This document shows, piece after piece, positions 55,191 to 63,889 of a DNA stretch of 64,000 nt (position 1 is its first letter; each line of letters opens with the position of its first letter). Position numbers and translations under genes: made by a program. The DNA comes from Ignavibacteriota bacterium (GTDB taxonomy: Bacteria > Bacteroidota > Ignavibacteria > Ignavibacteriales > Melioribacteraceae), in contig JABFGH010000011.1 in the NCBI GenBank assembly GCA_013112585.1, forward strand, positions 102,454-166,453. Direction: 5' to 3'. The notes beneath the pieces were generated by a model that was given only the letters and a program-made list of their open reading frames with translations, did no database searches and was not told the DNA's origin.

Positions 55191-55922
55191 TTGATTAATA
55201 GACTAACAACGCTTTACGAGCTTCAGCTTATTGATGATCAGCTTGATGTGTTAGAGGAATTGAGAGGTGATTTACCTTTAACTGTTAACGATTTGACCAG
55301 TCAAATTCAAGGTATTCAGGATCAGATTGATGCTAAAGAGTCTGAAAAAAAAGAATCAATTGAAACGCGTAAAAACAACGAAGAAGAAATAGAACGATTA
55401 AATGCGGGACTTAAAAAATTCAAAGCTCAGCTTTATCAAGTTCGCAACAATAAAGAGTACGATGCTTTAACAAAAGAAATTGATCACTCTGAAGAACAGG
55501 TTGAGAAACTTGAGATAGAAAATATTGAGATGGAAGATTTAGTTGAAAGACTGAAAATTGAAATTGAGGAGATGTCACCGCAGCTTATTTTATTAAAAGA
55601 GGACTTAAAAGTAAAAGAAGCAGAACTGAAAAAAATAATTAAGGCAAACGAAAGAGAAGAAGCTAAGCTAAATGAAAAGCGTGAAAAGGTAGCTGCACAA
55701 GTTCGTAAATCGGATTATAATACTTACATGAGAATTAGAAAAGCATGCGGCGGTAAAGCAATGGTTACAATAATACGCTCGGCTTGTTCTGGATGCCATA
55801 ACGTAGTGCCTCCGCAGAGACAGTTGGAAATTAGACAAAACAAAAGATTGTTTACTTGTGAATCATGCGGAAGACTTCTTGTATCGCCCCATATTGCAGA
55901 AGATGTTGGAAACAAAATGTAA
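55191..55922 (+). CDS. Coiled-coil protein with C4-type zinc ribbon (CT398/CdsZ-like)
   Basis: About 180 residues of continuous coiled coil (LTSQIQGIQDQIDAKESEKKE, VEKLEIENIEMEDLVERLKIEI) end in a zinc ribbon with two pairs of cysteines, CSGCHNVVPP and CESCGRLL. This is the layout of the CT398/CdsZ family, for which roles in RpoN binding or ribosome protection have been proposed. Translation starts with TTG one nt after the Nif3 stop, and the two genes commonly occur together. Confidence 0.85.
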   Translation: MINRLTTLYELQLIDDQLDVLEELRGDLPLTVNDLTSQIQGIQDQIDAKESEKKESIETRKNNEEEIERLNAGLKKFKAQLYQVRNNKEYDALTKEIDHSEEQVEKLEIENIEMEDLVERLKIEIEEMSPQLILLKEDLKVKEAELKKIIKANEREEAKLNEKREKVAAQVRKSDYNTYMRIRKACGGKAMVTIIRSACSGCHNVVPPQRQLEIRQNKRLFTCESCGRLLVSPHIAEDVGNKM

Positions 55923-55955
55923 GATGGTTCGGGTGGTATTGCCGGACAAAATTAT

Positions 55956-57305
55956 TTATTCGGATTTTATTGTTCTATCAATTGCCTCGTTAATATCAGC
56001 AATTGGATAAATTTTTATTTTAGAATTTTTAGGAAGCTTAGAAATTTTTGGGACCAGCACTTTTTGGAATCCCAATTTTTCTGCTTCTTGAATTCTTTTA
56101 TCCAAATGACCAACGCCCCTAATTTCACCGCCCAATCCAACTTCACCAATTAAAACAGTTGTATTGTTCGCCGGCTTATCCATAACGCTCGAAGCTATTG
56201 CGCAGCATACTGCTAAGTCAACGGCAGGCTCATCAATTTTTATTCCCCCTGCCATATTTAAAAAGACATTTGCGCTTGAGAGGCGAAGCTTTGCACGTTT
56301 TTCAAGCACAGCCAGAAGGATGGATAAACGTCGGTAATCAAAACCCGTTGCAACGCGCTGCGGGTTACCGTAATGCGATGGAGTGACTAATGCCTGTACC
56401 TCAAGTAAAATTGGACGGGTCCCTTCCATACTTGATGTTATTGTCGATCCGGTTATATTATCAGTGCGCTCATTTAAAAATATCTCACTCGGATTTTTAA
56501 CCTCAACCAAACCCTCTTCATGCATTTCAAAAATGCCAATTTCATTTGTGCTGCCGAATCTGTTTTTTTGTCCCCGTAAAATTCGGTATGAATAATTTTT
56601 TTCACCTTCAAACTGAAGTACAGTATCAACAATATGCTCAAGAACTTTTGGTCCTGCTATGTAGCCTTCCTTTGTAACATGCCCTACAATAAAAATTGAG
56701 CAGCCGGTTAATTTGGCTGTCTGCATTAACCTAACCGTGCATTCCCTAATTTGTGTAACTGTGCCGGGAGCGTTTTCAAAATCAGGGTGCGACATGGTTT
56801 GAATTGAATCGATAATTATTACTTCTGGGGACTGTTCTTTTATGGAATCCAATATATTTGAGAGATCAGTTTCGGCAAGCAGAAGAATTCCCTTTGACTT
56901 TACATTTAACCGCTTGGCGCGAAGGCTTAATTGGTTAATTGATTCCTCGCCTGATACATAAAGAACTTTGCCGTTAATTTTATCCGCCGCCTGCAGCACC
57001 AATGTTGATTTGCCAATTCCGGGATCACCGCCGATCAAAATTACAGAGCCTGGAATTAATCCTCCTCCTAGTACTCTATCAAATTCTTTTATGTTGGTTG
57101 GCAGCCTGTTCTCAATTTTAGTTTCAGAAAAATCAAGTTCATGTACTTCCGATTTACGTAAAGCCTTTGCCCGCTTGGTTTTTGTATCTTCTACAATTTC
57201 TTCCGAAAATGAATTCCATGAATCGCAAGAAGGACATTTACCGACCCACCGTAATGATTCGTAACCGCAGTTTGAGCAGATAAACTTTATTCTATTTTTC
57301 GACAT
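55956..57305 (-). CDS. radA: DNA repair protein RadA
   Basis: RadA promotes branch migration in homologous recombination. The N-terminal C4 zinc finger (CSNCGYESLRWVGKCPSC) is followed by a RecA-like ATPase with Walker A GGDPGIGKST near residue 95 and the KNRFG motif near 248. A Lon-protease-like domain follows (GGIKIDEPAVDLAVCCAIASS). The 449-residue length is standard. Its first codons overlap the end of the MlaF-like gene by 14 nt. Confidence 0.96.
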   Translation of the reverse strand: MSKNRIKFICSNCGYESLRWVGKCPSCDSWNSFSEEIVEDTKTKRAKALRKSEVHELDFSETKIENRLPTNIKEFDRVLGGGLIPGSVILIGGDPGIGKSTLVLQAADKINGKVLYVSGEESINQLSLRAKRLNVKSKGILLLAETDLSNILDSIKEQSPEVIIIDSIQTMSHPDFENAPGTVTQIRECTVRLMQTAKLTGCSIFIVGHVTKEGYIAGPKVLEHIVDTVLQFEGEKNYSYRILRGQKNRFGSTNEIGIFEMHEEGLVEVKNPSEIFLNERTDNITGSTITSSMEGTRPILLEVQALVTPSHYGNPQRVATGFDYRRLSILLAVLEKRAKLRLSSANVFLNMAGGIKIDEPAVDLAVCCAIASSVMDKPANNTTVLIGEVGLGGEIRGVGHLDKRIQEAEKLGFQKVLVPKISKLPKNSKIKIYPIADINEAIDRTIKSE

Positions 57306-58035
57306 TCTCTTTCGTCCTTAAAATAAAATCAAATATAACCTCATCCTTGCTGTTCTCCAGTTCTTCGGGAGTTCCTGTAAAATAAATTTTACCGTCATTA
57401 AGCATTGCAACCCGCTGAGCAACATTCTTTACGCTTAGCATATCATGCGTAACAACGATCGATGTAACGTTTAATGCTTCCGCCAATTCACGTATCAGTT
57501 CATCAATTGCGTTAGACATTATCGGGTCGAGCCCGGTTGTCGGTTCATCATATAAAATGTAATCGGGACTTGTTATTAATGCACGTGCGAGTGATACTCG
57601 TTTTTTCATTCCGCCGGAAAGCTCGGATGGTTTTAACTTTTCAACGCCGGGCATTCCAACCCAGTCTAATTTTTCTGCAATGTTTTTTTTGATCTCAGCG
57701 GAGGTGAAATTGTAATTATTTTCAATTATCGGCAGACTAATATTTTCTTCAACAGTCATTGAGTCGAACAGTGCCGCACCTTGAAAAAGAAATCCAAATC
57801 TTCTTCTAATTGAATAAAGTTCTGCGGGAGATGCCTGGTCTAAACGTTTATTTTCAATTGTAACGTAACCTTGTTCGGGGAAAAGCAGACCGACAATATG
57901 TTTTAGAAGTACACTTTTACCGCATCCGCTGCGCCCAATTATTGCAAGTGTTTCGCCTTCGTTAATTGTTAAATCAACGCCGCGAAGTACCTGTTTATCG
58001 CCAAAACTTTTGTGAACATTATTAATTGTTATCAT
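57292..58035 (-). CDS. MlaF-like ABC ATPase
   Basis: ATPase of the Mla/Mce-type lipid transport group. Walker A is GRSGCGKS at about 34-41, the signature is LSGGMKKRVSLARAL near 137, and Walker B is YILYDEPTTGLDP. The FQGAALFDSMTVEENISLP segment is typical of MlaF/Ttg2A. The permease (MlaE) and Mce protein are not encoded here, so the rest of the transporter is presumably elsewhere. It is upstream of and overlaps radA. Confidence 0.85.
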   Translation of the reverse strand: MITINNVHKSFGDKQVLRGVDLTINEGETLAIIGRSGCGKSVLLKHIVGLLFPEQGYVTIENKRLDQASPAELYSIRRRFGFLFQGAALFDSMTVEENISLPIIENNYNFTSAEIKKNIAEKLDWVGMPGVEKLKPSELSGGMKKRVSLARALITSPDYILYDEPTTGLDPIMSNAIDELIRELAEALNVTSIVVTHDMLSVKNVAQRVAMLNDGKIYFTGTPEELENSKDEVIFDFILRTKENVEK

Positions 58036-58092
58036 TATTAAAAAGTTTGTTTAGAGAAATTATTGAAAAGAAATATAATAAATATTTAAAGA

Positions 58093-58172
58093 AAGGATGC
58101 AAGATTGAATGATTGCATGGATGCATGATTGCATGGATGCATGATTGAATGGATGCATGATTGAATAGAGGT
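58093..58172. repeat. Octamer tandem repeat (8-bp period, 16-bp unit)
   Basis: Ten 8-bp units in register, mostly alternating ATGGATGC and ATGATTGA or ATGATTGC. Related, more degenerate runs on the other strand are at 38846-38861 and 39325-39372. It lies upstream of the MlaF-like gene and downstream of the DUF6265-like gene. Confidence 0.8.
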
Positions 58173-58205
58173 ATGAAAAAGATTGCCGGACAATGACTTT
58201 TCATC

Positions 58206-58266
58206 AAACTACAAAAATGACCAACGAATTCCCATCGAATTACTATTGAATTCCCACCAAACTACT
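58206..58266. repeat. Degenerate 11-bp-period tandem repeat, copy B
   Basis: Units read AACGAATTCCC, ATCGAATTACT, ATTGAATTCCC and ACCAAACTACT, with a looser start (CATCAAACTAC). Reverse-complemented, TGGGAATTCAA and TAGTAATTC are the same units as at 3288-3309. The last unit overlaps the 3' end of the next gene. Confidence 0.65.
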
Positions 58267-58744
58267 CCACCCTCTTAAAAATTAAATTAAAGCTTCGTTT
58301 TTTCTTTTTTTCAACGCCGCCTACTGTAGCTTTTAGTTTTCCGCTTTCTAAAATTTCGTATTGAATGAGCTGGGGAAAATCATGTTCCGGATTTTCGAAA
58401 ATGACTTTCGCGGAATCCAAGTGAGTTAGTTTGAAGGAGATTGGGTCGTCGTTCTCTTCAACTAATGCTATGTAATAAATTGCATTCCCAATTTTTACAA
58501 GTTTTAATGATTCCGTAAACAAAACTTTTTTAGTCCGGCGGGAAACCCTTTCGTTGTAGCCTTCAAAATAGGTATCGTCTAATTTTTCCCAAATCTCATT
58601 TGTGATAGTGCCGCTGCTTCTTTTTTGCCATTTCCCGATAATCCATTCCAGATCCGACAGCTCAACTTTTGTTAAATCTTTTTCCTGTGCCGGTAATATT
58701 ATTGAAAACAGAAATAGGAAAATTGCAAGTTTCATAACATTCAC
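58262..58744 (-). CDS. Secreted DUF6265-like protein
   Basis: A signal peptide (about 1-19) precedes a 140-residue beta-barrel-like domain. LEWIIGKWQKR near the start, TNEIWEKLDDTYFEGYNERV in the middle and FENPEHDFPQLIQYEIL near the end follow what I recall of DUF6265, a family of unknown function with lipocalin-like fold. No catalytic residues can be named. Confidence 0.65.
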   Translation of the reverse strand: MNVMKLAIFLFLFSIILPAQEKDLTKVELSDLEWIIGKWQKRSSGTITNEIWEKLDDTYFEGYNERVSRRTKKVLFTESLKLVKIGNAIYYIALVEENDDPISFKLTHLDSAKVIFENPEHDFPQLIQYEILESGKLKATVGGVEKKKKRSFNLIFKRVE

Positions 58745-58907
58745 TTAATTGTTTAGTGGTTATGTTTTAGAATAACAATTAAATAACAGTAGTTAAAATA
58801 TTTTAATATTCTTAACACAAATGCTATATAATAATTGATTAGCTTTTTACAATATACATTATTTGATAATTTTTTCTTAATATTGTTTTTAAACAAGCAC
58901 AATTATT

Positions 58908-59420
58908 ATGAAACCAACACCACCTAAATACTGGTTTGTACTTTACACAAAACCGCGGCATGAGTTTAAAGCCGAAGCTCAAATAAAATCAATTAATGTA
59001 GAAACTTATCTTCCTACAACAACAGTGATAAAACAATGGAGTGATAGAAAAAAAAAGGTAACCGAACCTCTATTCAAAAGTTATATATTTATTTATGCCG
59101 ATGAAAAAGAAAGACTCAATTCACTTGAGCAGAATGGCGTTGTTGCAACTGTATGTTTCAAGGGCAAACCGGCTCACGTGCCCGAAATTCAAATAGAAAA
59201 TTTGCGTAAATTGCTTGCAGGTAAAAGTGAAGTTGAGGTAACCGATAAAATTGAGATTAATACCAGGGTAAGAGTAGACGACGGTCCCTTTGCAGGAATT
59301 GAAGGAGTTGTTTTTGAAAACGAGAACAATGATAAAATGCTGGGAATTACAATTGATCTTTTGAACAGAACTGTTGCGGTTAAATTGCCCAAAACAGAAG
59401 TAACTGTAATTAATAAATAA
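58908..59420 (+). CDS. UpxY/NusG-like transcription antiterminator
   Basis: A specialised NusG paralogue. The NGN domain starts WFVLYTKPRHEFKAEAQIKSINVETYLP and includes PLFKSYIFIYA. The C-terminal KOW domain shows RVRVDDGPFAGIEGVV. In Bacteroides such proteins relieve termination in capsule operons; here no polysaccharide locus follows, and the next gene is a nuclease 15 nt away. The target operon is therefore unknown. Confidence 0.85.
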   Translation: MKPTPPKYWFVLYTKPRHEFKAEAQIKSINVETYLPTTTVIKQWSDRKKKVTEPLFKSYIFIYADEKERLNSLEQNGVVATVCFKGKPAHVPEIQIENLRKLLAGKSEVEVTDKIEINTRVRVDDGPFAGIEGVVFENENNDKMLGITIDLLNRTVAVKLPKTEVTVINK

Positions 59421-59435
59421 GAAATCAGGAAAACA

Positions 59436-60422
59436 ATGTTAAAGCAAGATGAGTTATCTGAAATAAGAAGCGGTGAACCAATCAACCATTTTTTACTGCT
59501 TACTAAATTTGAAGAAAAAACAACTCGAGCCGGAAAGTCGTATCTCGATTTAGAACTCGGTGATAAATCGGTTAGACTGCCGGCAAAAATGTGGGATAAT
59601 ATTAATCAGGCAAAACAAAATTTGGATGCCGGAATAATTGTAAAAGTAAGCGGTACAATGGATACCTTTAATGAGCAGTTTCAAATTAAAGTTGATAAAA
59701 TTCGTGCCGTCAAAAAAGGTGATAATGTTGATATTGAAGACTTGATGCCGAAATCGATAAGAGATATAAATGAAATGAAGAGTGAGCTGAACGATTTTAT
59801 AGATAGCGTAAATGACAAGCACCTAAATCAATTATTGAAACTGATTTTAAGCGGTGAATATTTTGAAAAATATATCAGAGTTCCCGCCGGTAAAGCCTGG
59901 CATCATGCATACGTGCACGGACTTTTAGAGCACACTTTAGAGATCATCAAAATTTGTGATTTGATGTGCAGTTTTCATGAGGAGTTAAATCACGATTTAT
60001 TGATTACCGCTGCAATACTGCATGACTTCGGTAAAACTGAAGAGCTAAGCACCAATGCCACTTTTGATTATACCGATAAAGGAAAACTCATTGGTCACAT
60101 TGTAATTGCAGCAATCCACATTGAAAAGAATGCCGGGCAGATTGATGGATTTCCGGAAGACTTAAAAAATCAGTTGATACATTTGGTGCTTAGTCATCAA
60201 GGCAAACTTGAACATGCATCACCCGTGGAGCCTAAAACAGTTGAGGCAATTGCACTTTACCACGCGGATGAATTAAGCGCAAAGACTAATGCATACAAGC
60301 AGGCAGTATATTCTGAAAAAGTCGGTGAGTCAAATTGGACACGCTTTTTGCCCCTTGCAGGTACGTCTTTAATGATACCAAAACAAAATGACAAAGAAGA
60401 ATTTAACGAAACTTTATTCTAA
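59436..60422 (+). CDS. YhaM-like 3'-5' exoribonuclease (OB fold plus HD domain)
   Basis: An OB-fold nucleic-acid-binding domain (about 15-95, SYLDLELGDKSVRLPAKMWDN, VKVSGTMDTFNEQFQIKVDKI) precedes an HD phosphohydrolase-type domain. Metal ligands lie in WHHAYVHGLLEHTLEI near 155-170, AILHDFGK near 194-200 and HIVIAAIHIE; this matches Bacillus YhaM, an exonuclease. At 328 residues it is close to family length. It may be cotranscribed with the upstream antiterminator gene. Confidence 0.87.
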   Translation: MLKQDELSEIRSGEPINHFLLLTKFEEKTTRAGKSYLDLELGDKSVRLPAKMWDNINQAKQNLDAGIIVKVSGTMDTFNEQFQIKVDKIRAVKKGDNVDIEDLMPKSIRDINEMKSELNDFIDSVNDKHLNQLLKLILSGEYFEKYIRVPAGKAWHHAYVHGLLEHTLEIIKICDLMCSFHEELNHDLLITAAILHDFGKTEELSTNATFDYTDKGKLIGHIVIAAIHIEKNAGQIDGFPEDLKNQLIHLVLSHQGKLEHASPVEPKTVEAIALYHADELSAKTNAYKQAVYSEKVGESNWTRFLPLAGTSLMIPKQNDKEEFNETLF

Positions 60423-60437
60423 CAAACATAAGGTATA

Positions 60438-61220
60438 ATGATGAAATCAAAATTCACATTAGCAATTTTACTATTTGCAATAATTTTTTCTGCATCGGCT
60501 TTTGCACAAAGCGCAGAGGACTTAATAGCGGAAGGTGACAAGCTTGTAAAAGAATATAAACATCAAGATGCTTTAGATGTTTATCAAAAGGCGGATTCAT
60601 TATACCCGAATAATTGGGAAGTACTGTGGAGAATAAGCAGGGCGTATGTTGACATTGCTGAAAAGATGCCCAAGGAAACAAGCGAGGAAGAGGATGCTCA
60701 ATTAGAGATTTATGATACGGCATTAGCTCTTGCCGATAGTTCAGTAAAACTTGCACCTGATAAATCTGAACCGCTGTTGAGAAAGGCGATTGCGGGGGGA
60801 AGAATTGCATTGTTTAAAGGAGTGTTTTCTGTGGCGGGAGTTGTAAATCAGGTTCGTGATGATGCCGAGAAAGCCATTGAACTGAACACAGGCGGCAATG
60901 AAATTCAAGGTGTTACACATTATGTTCTTGCCCGCACTCATGCAAAGATAAGTGAAAAGTGGGCGCCCGCAAGATCCGTACTCGGATTAGGCTGGGCTGA
61001 TATTGACAGCGCAATGGTGCATTATAAAAAAGCAGTTAATCTTTATCCTAACTTTATTATGATTTATGTTGATTATGCTAAATCGTTAATTGAAGAAGAT
61101 GAGTATGAACTTGCAAGAGAGATGCTTAATAAAGCTGTTTCATTGCCAAAAATTGATGAGGATGATGAAGAAAGAATAGCTGAAGCAAAAGCACTACTTA
61201 TAGAAATTGAGGATGAGTAG
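60438..61220 (+). CDS. Secreted TPR-repeat protein
   Basis: A signal peptide (about 1-24, FAIIFSASAFAQ) is followed by helical TPR-like repeats: DLIAEGDKLVKEYKHQDALDVYQKADSLYPNNWEVLWRIS and, near the C-terminus, AVNLYPNFIMIYVDYAKSLIEEDEYELAREMLNKA. The segment LGLGWADIDSAMVHYKKA resembles the regulator-of-microtubule-dynamics-type TPR group. It probably mediates protein contacts in the periplasm. It starts 15 nt after the YhaM-like gene. Confidence 0.75.
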   Translation: MMKSKFTLAILLFAIIFSASAFAQSAEDLIAEGDKLVKEYKHQDALDVYQKADSLYPNNWEVLWRISRAYVDIAEKMPKETSEEEDAQLEIYDTALALADSSVKLAPDKSEPLLRKAIAGGRIALFKGVFSVAGVVNQVRDDAEKAIELNTGGNEIQGVTHYVLARTHAKISEKWAPARSVLGLGWADIDSAMVHYKKAVNLYPNFIMIYVDYAKSLIEEDEYELAREMLNKAVSLPKIDEDDEERIAEAKALLIEIEDE

Positions 61221-61533
61221 CTGCGTTTAGATGTTGTGAAATATTAGTAAACAATCTTGAAAGATTTATTACTACTTATACCATCTTTATTTCTCGCAAA
61301 ATCAAATTGAGAAACAAAATTTGATTTGGAAAAAGTTTTACAAATTGAAAGAAGCAATATGAGTACGGAGAATTAATTAAAGTAATTGTAATTTAGAATT
61401 TTAGCATTACGAGGACATATAACTAAATTATTAAAGTCGCTATCTGCCGATAGTAACGGTCATACGAGATCGTTGTGCTGTATTTGGAAAAAAGGATAAA
61501 ATTTACGACTTTAGATCAATAAACAGAGTGAAA
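61221..61533. other. Intergenic region before the ParE-type module
   Basis: About 310 bp of AT-rich DNA with one small hairpin, CTATC-TGCC-GATAG (61440-61453). It should contain the promoter and any operator of the toxin-antitoxin pair, but I cannot assign them. Confidence 0.4.
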
Positions 61534-61776
61534 ATGGCAACAGTTGAAAACATAAGAAATGGGTTGATTGATAAAATCCTTTCAATTAAAAACAGAGATT
61601 TTTTAGAAGCTCTTGATAAACTAATTTCTTCAAGTATCTCTGAATCCGACATTGTAGAATTGACAGATGAACAGAAAATAATGTTGGAGATGAGTGAGAA
61701 GGATATAAAAAACGGAAAACTAATTTCTCAAGAAGCAATGGATAAAAGAAATCTTGAATGGCTAAACGCAATGTAA
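61534..61776 (+). CDS. Putative antitoxin of a ParE/RelE-type module
   Basis: An 80-residue acidic-basic helical protein ending in MSEKDIKNGKLISQEAMDKRNLEWLNAM, the pattern of the C-terminal toxin-binding tail of many antitoxins. The N-terminus (VENIRNGLIDKILSI) lacks a clear DNA-binding motif. I start at ATG 61534; a GTG lies 6 nt upstream. It overlaps the toxin gene by 19 nt. Confidence 0.7.
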   Translation: MATVENIRNGLIDKILSIKNRDFLEALDKLISSSISESDIVELTDEQKIMLEMSEKDIKNGKLISQEAMDKRNLEWLNAM

Positions 61777-62072
61777 TTTGGACAAGAACAGCCGACCTTC
61801 AATTTGTTGGAATTTTAGAATATTGGGTTAAAAGAAATAAGTCAAACACTTACTCAAAGAAGCTTATAAATTTAGTTTCCGAGAGAACTAAGCAAATTGC
61901 GAAAAAGCCATTTATTTACAAATCGACGGACTATAAAGATATAAGAGTAGCTTCATTGGGAAACTTTAGCATTTATTACAAAGTTACCGATGAACAAATA
62001 ATAATTTCTGCATTTTGGGATAACCGACAAGACCCTAAAAAACTTTTAAAATTATTAGAAAACAAAAAATAG
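61758..62072 (+). CDS. ParE/RelE-family toxin
   Basis: A 104-residue member of the RelE/ParE superfamily. VIWTRTADLQFVGILEYWVKRN at the N-terminus, LVSERTKQIAKKPFIYKS in the middle and VASLGNFSIYYKVTDEQIIISAFWDNRQDPKKL at the C-terminus give the family order of helices and strands, with the conserved R...W..R region. It overlaps its antitoxin gene, as is usual. Whether it targets ribosomes or gyrase is not evident. Confidence 0.82.
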   Translation: MAKRNVIWTRTADLQFVGILEYWVKRNKSNTYSKKLINLVSERTKQIAKKPFIYKSTDYKDIRVASLGNFSIYYKVTDEQIIISAFWDNRQDPKKLLKLLENKK

Positions 62073-62165
62073 TATTGTACTACAATAGCCGGAAGTAATT
62101 ACTTGTTCTCACCTGTTCTAAAAAATTTTGTTGAATTTTTAATCTCTTGAATATTCGGAAAGCCC

Positions 62166-62333
62166 GCCTGTAGTCAGGCAGGTTAAATACTAATCCACAC
62201 AGCTGCTTATAGCCAAGAACATTGAATGAGTAATAACGTTGAGATGTTTAGACGTTGAAACGTAAAGATGAAAAACTTAATTAAATAGTGAGCCGGAGAA
62301 GATTACTTCATTCCGATTGAAAAACATCGGAAT
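62166..62333. repeat. Two hairpin repeats upstream of the sirtuin gene
   Basis: GCCTG-TAGT-CAGGC (62166-62179) and ATTCCGAT-TGAAAAAC-ATCGGAAT (62310-62333), the latter with a perfect 8-bp stem. The context GAAGATTACTTC before and TCGCAATGACAA after the second hairpin resembles the common dispersed family built on CGCAATGAC, as I recall it. The rest of the 297-bp gap shows nothing clear. Confidence 0.5.
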
Positions 62334-62369
62334 TCGCAATGACAAAGTAAAAATAATCGAGCCAAGTAA

Positions 62370-63107
62370 ATGGAATTAAAAGAAGAATTTATTGAAAAAT
62401 TAAAATCCGCAAAGTCTATTGTCTTTTTTACGGGAGCCGGAATTTCGGCTGAGAGCGGAATACCAACTTTTAGAGGAAAGGATGGTATTTGGAACAAACT
62501 TAAACCTGAAGAACTTGCAAACTTTAACGCGTTCCTACGTAATCCCGATATGGTTTGGGAGTGGTATCAATACCGCAGGCAAATTATTCATGATACCAAA
62601 CCTAATGCCGGGCATTTTGCAATGGCAGAGTTTGAAAAATATTTTGATGATGTAACTGTTGTAACTCAGAATGTTGATAATCTGCATCGCCGTGCCGGCA
62701 GCAGTAATGTATTTGAGCTTCATGGAAATATTGAGCGTAACTATTGTATTGATTGCAGCGAACCTTATTATATTAAATCGGATGAGGAGAGTTTGCCGAA
62801 ATGTAAAATATGCGGCGGTTTAATTCGCCCTGATGTAGTTTGGTTTGGAGAAATGCTGCCGCAGGAAGCTTTCGCAAAGAGTGAAAAAGCCGCGGCGGAT
62901 TCTGATATTTGCATTATAGCGGGAACATCCGCTGTTGTATATCCTGCGGCATATATACCATTAACTGCAAGGGATGCCGGCTCTTACCTTGTTGAAATAA
63001 ATGTTGCCCCGACAGAGATTTCCGGTTTAGTTAATTATTCAGTAAGGGGTAAATCGGGGGAAGTTGTGCCTGCTATACTTGAAGCGGTCAAAGAGATGAA
63101 AAAGTAG
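62370..63107 (+). CDS. Sirtuin NAD-dependent protein deacylase, SIRT5/CobB type
   Basis: A NAD-dependent deacylase. The NAD-binding GAGISAESGIPTFRG is at residues 22-36, VTQNVDNLHRRAG at 98-110, and the catalytic His118 in FELHGN. Four zinc cysteines are at 126, 129, 145 and 148. Tyr66 and Arg69 in WYQYRR match the Y-x-x-R that lets CobB and SIRT5 remove succinyl groups, so desuccinylase activity is possible. The short spacer between cysteine pairs is typical of class III. Confidence 0.93.
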   Translation: MELKEEFIEKLKSAKSIVFFTGAGISAESGIPTFRGKDGIWNKLKPEELANFNAFLRNPDMVWEWYQYRRQIIHDTKPNAGHFAMAEFEKYFDDVTVVTQNVDNLHRRAGSSNVFELHGNIERNYCIDCSEPYYIKSDEESLPKCKICGGLIRPDVVWFGEMLPQEAFAKSEKAAADSDICIIAGTSAVVYPAAYIPLTARDAGSYLVEINVAPTEISGLVNYSVRGKSGEVVPAILEAVKEMKK

Positions 63108-63179
63108 TTCAACGGTGTGAATATTTATCTTGACTAACAGAATACTTTTGAATACATTTTTGGAAAAAGGAAAGCAAAC

Positions 63180-63422
63180 ATGTCTAAAACAGTAACAATT
63201 CGGATGAACGAGGACACTTATGAAATAATAAAGTCAGCAGCAAGTGGTGAAAAGCGAACAATTTCAAATTTTATGGAATATGCAGCACTTAAATATCTTA
63301 CTTCATCAGCTTATATTGACGATAAGGAGATGGAAGAAATTTTAGATGATACAGAGTTAGTTAGCAATTTGAAAGAAGGACTGAAAGAAGTAAAAAAAGG
63401 TAAATTTAAAGTTGTATTATAA
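63180..63422 (+). CDS. Ribbon-helix-helix antitoxin
   Basis: The N-terminal strand and helices VTIRMNEDTYEIIKSAASGEKRTISNFMEYAAL form a ribbon-helix-helix DNA-binding domain, and the acidic-basic tail (EILDDTELVSNLKEGLKEVKKGKFKVVL) should bind the toxin. An SD-like AAAGGAAA precedes the ATG. It overlaps the toxin gene by 11 nt and probably represses the pair. Confidence 0.85.
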   Translation: MSKTVTIRMNEDTYEIIKSAASGEKRTISNFMEYAALKYLTSSAYIDDKEMEEILDDTELVSNLKEGLKEVKKGKFKVVL

Positions 63423-63693
63423 TTTTAAAATTGCAGAGACGGCAAGGTTTGAAAAATCAATTAAGAAAATTATTACGGGCAAAGAATATCAAAGAATTAA
63501 ACAGATTGTTTATCCGCAGCTAAAAAGGAATCCTTATTTTGGTCCGAATATTAAAAAGCTAAAAGGTGAATTGGAAGGTATTTATAGATTCAGGATAGGA
63601 GTTAATAGGCTGTTCTATTCAATTGATAAAGATAAAATAATAGTCTTTATCTTGGAATATAAAAAAGAAAAGATGCTTATAAGAATTAAATAA
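63412..63693 (+). CDS. RelE-family toxin
   Basis: A 93-residue RelE superfamily mRNA interferase candidate: FEKSIKKIITGKEYQRIKQIVYPQL, FGPNIKKLKGELEGIYRFRIGVNRLFYSIDKDKIIVFIL and a basic C-terminus match the RelE/YafQ order, with KKLKG and YRFRIG as landmark motifs. Translation likely begins at TTG inside the antitoxin gene. Confidence 0.83.
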   Translation: MYYNFKIAETARFEKSIKKIITGKEYQRIKQIVYPQLKRNPYFGPNIKKLKGELEGIYRFRIGVNRLFYSIDKDKIIVFILEYKKEKMLIRIK

Positions 63694-63763
63694 TTTTTCC
63701 GAATTAATGAAGTTATCTTAAAGGGCTAAGCTCCATTAATCACAGCAAAAATAAATTCTTACT

Positions 63764-63823
63764 TGAACTACTTCGTAGTTCATTCTTGAATTGTTATCTT
63801 TTACCACGGATTTTATCCGTGGT
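63764..63823. repeat. Two REP-like hairpins after the RelE-type module
   Basis: TGAACTACTTCGTAGTTCA (63764-63782) has an 8-bp stem with a 3-nt loop. A second hairpin (63803-63823, ACCACGGAT, TTT, ATCCGTGGT) has a perfect 9-bp stem. They resemble the other dispersed hairpins of the window. Confidence 0.65.
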
Positions 63824-63889
63824 TATTAAGCTTTAACCCCTTGTATGTTGAAAGTTAATAATGGAAAAATAGTAAAAAAATAGTTAAGT

